Assembly: GCA_910583965.1 (NCBI GenBank)
Contig: CAJUAE010000112.1
Coordinates: 1-10,317 of the forward strand
Origin: an uncultured Lachnospiraceae bacterium
GTDB lineage: Bacteria > Bacillota > Clostridia > Lachnospirales > Lachnospiraceae
Direction of reading: 5' to 3'
DNA: 10,317 bases
The translations under genes were made by a program, and so were the position numbers. Positions within the stretch are counted from its first letter, which is position 1. The number at the start of each line of letters is the position of its first letter. The notes under the pieces were generated by a model. It searched no databases. It was not told where the DNA came from and was given only the letters and a program-made list of their open reading frames with translations. This document shows positions 1 to 5,428 of the stretch, in pieces.

Positions 1-1586
1 ATCTCCCAAACCGCAATATGTTCTGTTATCCCATCATCATTCTCTAACTGATTGCATAATTCAATCAATGCATTATAAAACGGATTCATTTGAGATTTTC
101 CAATGTTTATAGCAATATCCAACAGACATTGTATTTCCACATTTGTCAAATACTTTTCACCTTGCTTTATTGCAGTCTGTGTCGGAATTGTATATGCCAA
201 TATTTTCTCTAATTCGATTCTTGCATCCTCTTTTGTAATCAAACCTTGTCGAAGTTTTAAATTAACCTCAATTCGTTCTTTATATTGTCTGTTAATTGGA
301 TTTTCCATAGATGCATATTGACTCAATTCATTTAAATATTCTTGCGTATTTTTAAAATCACGGTTATTGGCATATTGTATAATCTTTCCAACAATTGAAA
401 ATGCCCTCACATCTTTTGTTACAATCTGCCATCTTTGATACTCTCCAGATAAATTTAACCGTTCAAATAATTGTCTTACAATATCAATCTGTGGCTTCGT
501 CTTCTTTGCCTCCAAGCGTCCTATCGTCTTTTCAGAACAGATGCCTTTACAGAGCGCTTTCTTGGTAAGCCCTAACATCTCACGTCTTCTGCGAATAACA
601 TCACTGATACAATAAGCCTCTTTCTGCTGATACAGATAACAAGAAGTTTCCATTTTTCGTTGTGTTCCACACAAATTATGTACAAAATCGAGCGCTTCCA
701 TCCATGCTTTTGCTGTGTCAATCACATTTTGAAGTGCCTGTTTCTTCCTGTTATCCGCAGTCTCTCCTATCGTATTTAACAGTCTTGTCAGTCCCTCTTT
801 TCTGATTTCGAGAAGCTCCCAGAAATAATACATTCTTCCTGTTGTGCGCAATTGTTCGATTGCTACACTGCTAAGTCGCAACAACCGATTCCAATCCCTA
901 TTTTCATTTGTTGTGCTGATATACAAATAGTAAATGACCTTGGGATAGATTTTTACATAGCTGTAAGTATCAAACATCTCACTGCTAATATATGCCAAAA
1001 TCTCCTCACACCGCGAAGCCAATCTTTCTGGATGACAATACCGTTCATACTCCAATATCATATCAAGCTCTTGCACAGAAAGACAAAGATCTTTTATCAA
1101 TTTGCTATCAATATCTGAAACCGTCAACTTTACTGCTTCCTCATAAATACATGCAATCCGCGTTTTATCCTCATGATATTTCTGCATAATCTGCGCCCGC
1201 ATCACCATACAAAACTGCCTGCCAAGTTTGTCCTCCGCACTCACTTTTTCATAAGCATCCAGCAGCTTTTCCGCCGCCTGAAAATCCGACTTTTCAATAG
1301 TGTTTACAATCCTTTGCTTTTGTTTCCACACCAGATAATCTTCATAGAAAAGAAAGTTCTCATAACCATCAGAACACACTCCCAACCTTGCCAAAATCCG
1401 GTCGCGAAGTTCTTTATTGGCATAGCGTTTTCCTTTTTCAATTCTGCCCATCAAACTTGATGAACAGATATCCTTACATAAACCTTCCAGCGTGATTCCT
1501 TGTATCTCCCTTGCTTTTTTAATGAGCGCAGGAAAATCCCACAGATCAAGCGCCTGCAGTTCATAATACTTTGCACTCTTATTCAT
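1..1586 (-). CDS. Large regulator with two XRE-type HTH domains and helical repeats (C-terminus cut by window edge)
   Basis: An uninterrupted frame runs from an ATG at 1586 to the left edge, giving 528 visible residues without a stop. An in-frame TAG lies 15 bases upstream of the ATG, which fixes this start; the ribosome binding site is weak. Residues about 18-75 form an XRE/Cro-like helix-turn-helix with the pattern LCKDICSSSLMGRIEKGKR. A second one begins near residue 327, with LCKGICSEKTIGRLEAKK. Each is followed by Leu/Glu/Lys-rich helical sequence resembling TPR-type repeats, so the protein looks like a duplicated HTH-plus-helical unit. There is no signal peptide or membrane segment, so a cytoplasmic DNA-binding protein is expected. 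HTH-TPR regulators of the Rgg/PlcR/ComR type sense peptides, but that role is only inferred here. Ligand and targets are unknown. The gene stands alone, separated from metK by a terminator. Confidence 0.8.
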   Translation of the reverse strand, partial: MNKSAKYYELQALDLWDFPALIKKAREIQGITLEGLCKDICSSSLMGRIEKGKRYANKELRDRILARLGVCSDGYENFLFYEDYLVWKQKQRIVNTIEKSDFQAAEKLLDAYEKVSAEDKLGRQFCMVMRAQIMQKYHEDKTRIACIYEEAVKLTVSDIDSKLIKDLCLSVQELDMILEYERYCHPERLASRCEEILAYISSEMFDTYSYVKIYPKVIYYLYISTTNENRDWNRLLRLSSVAIEQLRTTGRMYYFWELLEIRKEGLTRLLNTIGETADNRKKQALQNVIDTAKAWMEALDFVHNLCGTQRKMETSCYLYQQKEAYCISDVIRRRREMLGLTKKALCKGICSEKTIGRLEAKKTKPQIDIVRQLFERLNLSGEYQRWQIVTKDVRAFSIVGKIIQYANNRDFKNTQEYLNELSQYASMENPINRQYKERIEVNLKLRQGLITKEDARIELEKILAYTIPTQTAIKQGEKYLTNVEIQCLLDIAINIGKSQMNPFYNALIELCNQLENDDGITEHIAVWE

Positions 1587-1600
1587 AATCTTAACGTTCC

Positions 1601-1616
1601 ACTACATCTTACTACA
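1601..1616. promoter_or_regulatory. Candidate operator: direct repeat ACTACA-N4-ACTACA
   Basis: ACTACA occurs at 1601 and again at 1611, exactly 10 bases apart and immediately upstream of the HTH regulator start at 1586. The pair has the same layout as the one at 1699-1714. One-turn spacing is typical of adjacent protein contacts on one DNA face. A role in autoregulation is inferred. Confidence 0.35.
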
Positions 1617-1698
1617 AGATTGCAGTGGCTTTATCCTTTCGTAATTCTGCATTAGAAATTGTAGAAAAATAGGCAAGCCAAGATGTGTCAATTATTTT

Positions 1699-1714
1699 CC
1701 TACAGTTGCCTACA
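1699..1714. promoter_or_regulatory. Candidate operator: direct repeat CCTACA-N4-CCTACA
   Basis: CCTACA occurs at 1699 and 1709, with the same 10-base period and N4 gap as the pair at 1601-1616. On the minus strand it lies a few bases upstream of a TTGACA (1686-1691) that could be a -35 box of the HTH regulator gene. That would be an activator-like position, but I see no good -10 at 17 bases. Confidence 0.3.
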
Positions 1715-1796
1715 TGTATCGCTTATGCAAAATTAGGAACTGCAAGAACAATATCTTTCTGCACGACGGCCACTATGCTACTGTTCCAAAATATGC

Positions 1797-1846
1797 AAAA
1801 ATCCCGATACGGCAAAACAATTACTATTAATTGTACCATATCGGGA
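1797..1846 (-). terminator. Rho-independent terminator of metK
   Basis: Inverted repeat TCCCGATA (1802-1809) / TATCGGGA (1839-1846) encloses a second perfect stem, ACAATTA / TAATTGT, with a CTAT loop. A short GG/CC pairing lies between the two stems. Read on the minus strand, the stem is followed directly by a run of T (A at 1797-1801 on the plus strand). It lies about 40 bases after the metK stop and separates metK from the regulator gene. Confidence 0.8.
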
Positions 1847-1885
1847 AACAACATTGAGTTTTCTTTTTGAGACTATACTATATAA

Positions 1886-3070
1886 TTATAAGTATTTCTT
1901 TAACACATCAACCTTGTCCAGTTTCTCCCAAGGTAAATCAAGATCATTGCGTCCAAAATGTCCGTAAGCTGCTGTCTGTTTGTAGATTGGCCTTCTAAGG
2001 TCAAGCATCTTAATAATACCTGCCGGACGCAAATCAAAATGCTCACGCACAATTTCCACTAATCGTTCACTGTTTAGTTTGCCTGTGCCAAAAGTATCTA
2101 TATTGATAGACGTTGGCTGCGCAACACCAATCGCATAAGAAAGTTGTATCTCACACTTGTCTGCAAGTCCTGCCGCCACAAGATTTTTTGCCACATATCT
2201 CGCAGCATATGCACCACTTCTGTCCACTTTTGTGCAGTCCTTTCCAGAGAACGCACCGCCGCCGTGACGTGCATATCCGCCATATGTATCTACAATAATC
2301 TTGCGCCCTGTAAGTCCCGCATCGCCGTGTGGTCCCCCAATTACAAAACGTCCTGTCGGATTGATAAAAAATTTAGTGTCTGCATCAATTAATTCTTTTG
2401 GCAAAATAACATCAAAAACATGTTTTTGAATGTCTTCATGAATCTGTTCCTGTGTTACATCCTCATCATGCTGTGTGGAAAGAACAACTGCCTCAAGCCG
2501 CTTTGGCTTACCATTTTCATCATACTCTACAGAAACCTGTGTCTTTCCGTCAGGTCTCAAATATTGTAATGTCCCATCCTTGCGTACTTTGGTTAGCTGT
2601 AATGCAAGTTTATGTGCAAGTGAGATTGGATAAGGCATATATTCTTCTGTCTCGTTGGTAGCATACCCAAACATCATTCCTTGATCGCCTGCACCAATCG
2701 CTTCGATTTCAGCATCGCTCATACTATTTTTCGCTTCAAATGCCTTGTCCACACCCATCGCAATATCACCAGACTGCTCATCAATCGCAGTAAACACAGC
2801 GCAAGTATTTCCATCAAAACCATATGCAGATTTGTCGTAGCCGATTTCTTTCACTGTGTCTCGCACAATCTTTGGAATATCGACATATGCCTTGGTGGTA
2901 ATCTCTCCTGTCACCAACACAAAACCTGTGCAAGTAGCTGTCTCACAAGCAACGCGACTCATTGGATCCTGTTCCATCAGTGCATCCAGAATGGCATCAG
3001 AAATGGCATCGCACACTTTATCTGGATGTCCTTCTGTTACAGATTCTGAAGTAAATAAAAGTTTCTCCAT
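1886..3070 (-). CDS. metK: S-adenosylmethionine synthetase (methionine adenosyltransferase)
   Basis: A full-length 394-residue MetK, close to the usual bacterial length. It makes S-adenosylmethionine from methionine and ATP, releasing phosphate and pyrophosphate, in the cytoplasm, normally as a tetramer. Family signatures are present: GHPDK at residues 14-18 with the catalytic His15, GAGDQG at 126-131, and the glycine-rich GGGAFSGKD at 270-278 followed by KVDRSGAYAARY. The start is set by a strong AGGAGG (plus-strand 3079-3084) eight bases before the ATG. The gene is monocistronic: it has its own TTGACA/TATGAT promoter, a SAM-I riboswitch with an intrinsic terminator in the leader, and a terminator downstream. 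The expected control is feedback: high SAM stabilises the aptamer and ends transcription before the coding region. An oddity is an intergenic hairpin repeat placed between the riboswitch terminator and the ribosome binding site. Confidence 0.98.
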   Translation of the reverse strand: MEKLLFTSESVTEGHPDKVCDAISDAILDALMEQDPMSRVACETATCTGFVLVTGEITTKAYVDIPKIVRDTVKEIGYDKSAYGFDGNTCAVFTAIDEQSGDIAMGVDKAFEAKNSMSDAEIEAIGAGDQGMMFGYATNETEEYMPYPISLAHKLALQLTKVRKDGTLQYLRPDGKTQVSVEYDENGKPKRLEAVVLSTQHDEDVTQEQIHEDIQKHVFDVILPKELIDADTKFFINPTGRFVIGGPHGDAGLTGRKIIVDTYGGYARHGGGAFSGKDCTKVDRSGAYAARYVAKNLVAAGLADKCEIQLSYAIGVAQPTSINIDTFGTGKLNSERLVEIVREHFDLRPAGIIKMLDLRRPIYKQTAAYGHFGRNDLDLPWEKLDKVDVLKKYL

Positions 3071-3091
3071 AGATATTTCCTCCTAATTTTA

Positions 3092-3194
3092 ATCGAGTAG
3101 GGAAGGTTGCTTCCTCTACTCGCGCGCTAGGCACCCGTCAGCGAACCGATAAATCAGTTTGATGACAAATTTCACTTGGGTGCCCGTGTGCATA
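3092..3194 (-). repeat. Hairpin repeat family A, copy in the metK leader
   Basis: Read on the minus strand, the element starts TATGCACACGGGCACCC, continues through a GGGTGCC arm and GCGCGCGA, and ends in a hairpin closed by CGAGTAG/CTACTCG (3094-3122). It matches the plus-strand copy at 5203-5296 in order and in end sequences. It begins right at the T-tract of the riboswitch terminator and ends just before the metK ribosome binding site, so it is transcribed as part of the leader. The first stem is imperfect here, with extra bases after GGGCACCC. Confidence 0.75.
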
Positions 3195-3224
3195 AAAAAT
3201 CCGCTTACTCGTCTGAATAAGCGG
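3194..3224 (-). terminator. Riboswitch-controlled intrinsic terminator upstream of metK
   Basis: On the minus strand CCGCTTA and TAAGCGG (3201-3207 and 3218-3224 in plus coordinates) form a 7-bp stem followed by ATTTTTT. The 5' side of the terminator, CCGCTTATT, can also pair with AATAAGAGG, which contains the 3' strand of aptamer stem P1, at 8 of 9 positions. That gives a ready antiterminator. Confidence 0.9.
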
Positions 3225-3252
3225 AAGTGACTGGTTTCCCGATAATCAAATC

Positions 3253-3383
3253 CTCTTATTGTTCGAACTGTATTGGATAAACCCATACATACAGTAAATC
3301 GCTCAGGTTGGCACCTTCCGTCTATTACACGGGGTTGCCGTAGCTTCACAGGTCCTTTGTACCTCCACCACTCTGAATAAGAG
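3253..3383 (-). promoter_or_regulatory. SAM-I (S-box) riboswitch aptamer
   Basis: Minus-strand sequence shows the S-box landmarks in order: P1 5' strand CTCTTATT, then GGTGGAGG, then the core CGGCAACC, then AAGGTGCCAA. A P4 hairpin with ACTGTAT/ATACAGT arms follows (about 3269-3297), and then the P1 3' strand AATAAGAG (3253-3260). The position directly upstream of metK, between a good promoter and a terminator, agrees with the known regulon of this class. SAM binding is expected to hold P1 closed, free the terminator and switch metK off. An open frame runs through this region, but it is an RNA and not a coding gene. Confidence 0.95.
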
Positions 3384-3431
3384 CATCTCACATTTGCGTG
3401 ACGCACAATATTGAATTGTCATATCGTCTTT

Positions 3432-3460
3432 ATCATATACTCATTTATTTTCTATGTCAA
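3432..3460 (-). promoter_or_regulatory. metK promoter
   Basis: Minus strand: -35 TTGACA (plus 3455-3460), 17-base spacer, -10 TATGAT (plus 3432-3437). Transcription should begin near 3425, about 40 bases before the SAM aptamer. The -35 box sits in the centre of a perfect inverted repeat TTTTCTA-N6-TAGAAAA (3448-3467), which could be a protein site or chance. Confidence 0.85.
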
Positions 3461-3478
3461 TAGAAAAATCAGAATTAC

Positions 3479-3519
3479 AAAAAATTCCTGTAACAGTTTA
3501 GCCTTCGGCTTCCTGTTAC
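3479..3519 (-). terminator. Probable murA terminator
   Basis: On the minus strand GTAACAG-GA-AGCC-GAA-GGCT-AAA-CTGTTAC forms a hairpin (3490-3519) with 7-bp and 4-bp stems. It is followed by AGGAA and then six T (plus A at 3479-3484). The five-base gap before the T-run makes it weaker than textbook. It is the last structure before the metK promoter. Confidence 0.6.
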
Positions 3520-3597
3520 GGGCATCAAGCCATACAAAGCCACGTACCGTAGCTTGATGCATCCCAACCACTACGTATTCCTAGGCTGAACTGTTAC
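3490..3597 (-). other. Structured region after murA with mutually exclusive pairings
   Basis: GTAACAGTTTAGCC (3490-3503) is nearly the reverse complement of GGCTGAACTGTTAC (3584-3597), with one non-Watson-Crick position in 14. The same 3490-3503 arm can instead pair locally with 3507-3519 to make the terminator hairpin. Between them lies a perfect 9-bp stem, GCATCAAGC (3522-3530) / GCTTGATGC (3552-3560). The element begins seven bases after the murA stop. It could be a repeat or an attenuator-like RNA; I cannot assign it to a known class. Confidence 0.5.
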
Positions 3598-3603
3598 AAA
3601 TTC

Positions 3604-4896
3604 CTATCCTACTTTTAATTTAAACTTCTGTAATTCCTTTTCTGACTCTACCTTTTCAATCTGCGCACCAATATTTTGAAGTTTTACTTCAAAATCCTCA
3701 TAGCCACGCTCAATATACTTGATATCGTCAACAATACTAAATCCCTCCGCTGTCAAACATGCCAATACTAACGCTGCTCCCGCACGAAGATCAGGCGCAG
3801 TTAAACTAGCGCTCGTAAAACGTTCTACACCCTCGATAATGGCTGTATTTCCTTCCACTTTAATATTAGAACCCATCTTCGCCAACTCATCTACATATTT
3901 AAAGCGATTGTCAAAAATGCTTTCCGTGACAATACTTGTTCCTTGTGCCAGTGCGAGAGAAACCGCTATCTGAGGTTGCATATCTGTCGGAAATCCTGGA
4001 TAAGGCAATGTTTTTACATGGGTATTTTGCAATCGTTTTGATGCTACAACACGCACCGCGTCATCGGACTCCTCAACCTGACATCCCATCTCCATCAACT
4101 TTGCTGTCGTGGATTCCAAATGTTTTGGAATCACATTTTTGACAGTGACATCTCCTTTTGTGATTGCTGCCGCAAACATAAAAGTTCCCGCCTCTATCTG
4201 ATCTGGTATAATCGAATATTCTGAACTATGCAATTTCTTCACACCAGATACCTTGACCACATCGGTTCCTGCACCTTTAATATTTGCTCCCATAGAATTA
4301 AGAAAATTTGCCACATCTACAACATGTGGTTCTTTTGCAGCATTTTCAATAACAGTCTTACCTTCCGCCAACACTGCTGCCAACATAATATTAATTGTCG
4401 CTCCCACAGATACGGTATCCAGATAGATATGCGCCCCCTTTAGGTGTTGCGCATCCGCGATAATTAGTCCATGTTCAATCTTTACACTTGCTCCTAACGC
4501 TTTAAAACCCTTAATATGCAAATCTATTTTGCGACTACCAATATTACAGCCTCCCGGCAATGCCACCTCGGCATGTTTGTACTTTCCAAGAAGTGCACCA
4601 AGCAAATAATAGGAGGCTCTAATCTTTTTAATATAATCATCCTCTATTACAAGTCCAGAAATCATTGAGGCATTGATCCTCACAGTATGTCTGTCTGTCC
4701 GATATACAATGACACCGATGCTTTCCATTGCTTGAAGCAGAACATTGATATCTCTCACATCTGGTATATTTTCAATCACCGTCATATCATCTGTCATTAT
4801 TGCTGCTGCCAGCACACCTAAAGCCGCGTTTTTCGCGCCGCCGATTTCAACTTCACCAACTAGAGGATTTCCCCCCTTAATTGCGTACTGTTCCAT
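3604..4896 (-). CDS. murA: UDP-N-acetylglucosamine 1-carboxyvinyltransferase (MurA)
   Basis: 430 residues, a complete MurA. It transfers enolpyruvate from phosphoenolpyruvate to UDP-GlcNAc, the first committed step of peptidoglycan synthesis, in the cytoplasm. Key residues are visible: the Lys22-Asn23 pair in GGAKNAAL, the catalytic Cys117 in PGGCNIGSR (the fosfomycin-reactive cysteine, so no Cys-to-Asp resistance change), Asp305 in FPTDMQ and Arg397 in ERGYEDFE. The two-fold EPSP-synthase-like layout is intact. A GAGGTG ribosome binding site lies just upstream of the ATG. Many Bacillota carry two MurA paralogues (MurA and MurZ); the sequence alone does not let me tell which one this is. It has its own long leader and a structured 3' region, and its nearest upstream neighbour is a peptidoglycan hydrolase. 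Confidence 0.96.
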   Translation of the reverse strand: MEQYAIKGGNPLVGEVEIGGAKNAALGVLAAAIMTDDMTVIENIPDVRDINVLLQAMESIGVIVYRTDRHTVRINASMISGLVIEDDYIKKIRASYYLLGALLGKYKHAEVALPGGCNIGSRKIDLHIKGFKALGASVKIEHGLIIADAQHLKGAHIYLDTVSVGATINIMLAAVLAEGKTVIENAAKEPHVVDVANFLNSMGANIKGAGTDVVKVSGVKKLHSSEYSIIPDQIEAGTFMFAAAITKGDVTVKNVIPKHLESTTAKLMEMGCQVEESDDAVRVVASKRLQNTHVKTLPYPGFPTDMQPQIAVSLALAQGTSIVTESIFDNRFKYVDELAKMGSNIKVEGNTAIIEGVERFTSASLTAPDLRAGAALVLACLTAEGFSIVDDIKYIERGYEDFEVKLQNIGAQIEKVESEKELQKFKLKVG

Positions 4897-5067
4897 CGTT
4901 CACCTCATATTTTCCTGTAACTGTGACTTGTCTACAAACAAATAGAGAAATTTACTCCTACTCGTCGCGTAACCCATGTCGCCCTAGCGGCCTATTTCCT
5001 CTGCATAGGTCTGTACACAGATACATTGGCTTGATTTTGTCAATCAAGTTATTTTGTCATCTATCTA
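4897..5067 (-). other. Long murA leader with several small hairpins
   Basis: If the promoter at 5070-5100 is right, murA has a leader of about 165 bases. On the minus strand it holds a 7-bp hairpin CTTGATT/AATCAAG (5032-5050), a CCTAT/ATAGG hairpin, and GC-rich sequence near 4960-5005 that stands out from the AT-rich surroundings. I could not match it to a riboswitch class. The ribosome binding site GAGGTG is at its end. Confidence 0.35.
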
Positions 5068-5069
5068 AT

Positions 5070-5100
5070 ATTATATATTATTCAATTGTAATTTATCCAA
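5070..5100 (-). promoter_or_regulatory. Possible murA promoter
   Basis: Minus strand: TTGGAT (plus 5095-5100), then TATATA at 17 bases (5072-5077) overlapping TATAAT at 19 bases (5070-5075). The -35 is imperfect and the -10 region ambiguous, but this is the best sigma-A-like site in the murA upstream region. Confidence 0.4.
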
Positions 5101-5170
5101 ACTTTCTCTGCGAAACCTCTACGATTATATACCTTTTTTTCCTGTTTGTAAACTATCAGTTTGCTGGTGA

Positions 5171-5203
5171 AAATAGACAAAAAATTTGTTTTTTTGTCTA
5201 TTT
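5171..5203. repeat. Perfect 14-bp AT-rich inverted repeat
   Basis: AAATAGACAAAAAA (5171-5184) and TTTTTTGTCTATTT (5190-5203) are perfect reverse complements with a 5-base loop. Its right end touches the first base of the repeat A copy at 5203. It may serve as a weak terminator on the minus strand between the hydrolase and murA. The stem is mostly A-T, so this is uncertain. Confidence 0.5.
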
Positions 5204-5296
5204 ATGCACACGGGCACCCGTCATCAAACCGATTTGTTGGTTCACTGATGGGTGCCCGGCGCGCGAATAAGGGAAGATAAATCTTCTCTACTCGAT
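5203..5296 (+). repeat. Hairpin repeat family A, tandem unit 1
   Basis: Plus-strand unit starting TATGCACACGGGCACCC and ending CTACTCGAT. It holds a 9-bp perfect stem CGGGCACCC (5211-5219) / GGGTGCCCG (5250-5258) and a second hairpin at 5264-5294 built on GAAGAT/ATCTTC. It is homologous to the minus-strand copy at 3092-3194. The two ends are not inverted repeats of each other. Confidence 0.75.
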
Positions 5297-5384
5297 TATG
5301 CACGCAGGTATCCAAATGAAACATATCAGCAAGCCAACAGACAGCCAACACACGAACAAGGAAGACAAATCTTCCTTACTCGAT
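5297..5384 (+). repeat. Hairpin repeat family A, tandem unit 2 (diverged)
   Basis: Directly follows unit 1. It starts TATGCAC like the other copies, then diverges in the middle, where the GC-rich first stem is lost. It ends with a strong hairpin AAGGAAGA/TCTTCCTT (5358-5377) closed by CGA/TCG and the terminal TACTCGAT. The conserved ends with a variable middle argue for two head-to-tail units. Confidence 0.6.
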
Positions 5385-5386
5385 TT

Positions 5387-5415
5387 GAAACACCCACCAT
5401 ATATGCGAGTGTTTC
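5387..5415 (-). terminator. Hairpin just after the M23 hydrolase gene (weak terminator)
   Basis: GAAACACCC (5387-5395) and GAGTGTTTC (5407-5415) form a 9-bp stem with one G-T pair, 13 bases beyond the stop codon. No T-run follows on the minus strand, so it may be an RNA 3'-end stabiliser and not a true terminator. Confidence 0.4.
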
Positions 5416-5428
5416 ATCATAATCTTTC

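Noticed and set aside
1685..1870. Plus-strand open frame of 61 codons downstream of metK
   Set aside because: It overlaps the metK terminator and putative operator, has no ribosome binding site and no recognisable sequence.
3116..3406. Open frame of 96 codons on the minus strand between murA and metK
   Set aside because: It reads straight through the SAM-I aptamer, its terminator and the repeat A copy; the RNA landmarks explain the sequence and no ribosome binding site or protein family is evident.
4940..5020. Possible cyclic-di-GMP riboswitch in the murA leader, because of GGGTTACGCG-like sequence
   Set aside because: The conserved GEMM-I blocks and their two-helix arrangement are not present; resemblance is limited to a few bases.
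4881..5270. Plus-strand open frame of 129 codons opposite the murA start
   Set aside because: It crosses the murA start, leader, promoter and repeat A, and has a Cys/Phe/Ile/Tyr-rich composition with no domain. Its end resembles the frame at 3116-3406 only because both read the same repeat.
5203..5384. Classical MITE with terminal inverted repeats
   Set aside because: TATGCACAC at one end and CTACTCGAT at the other are not complementary, so the ends do not fit a DDE-transposase MITE.
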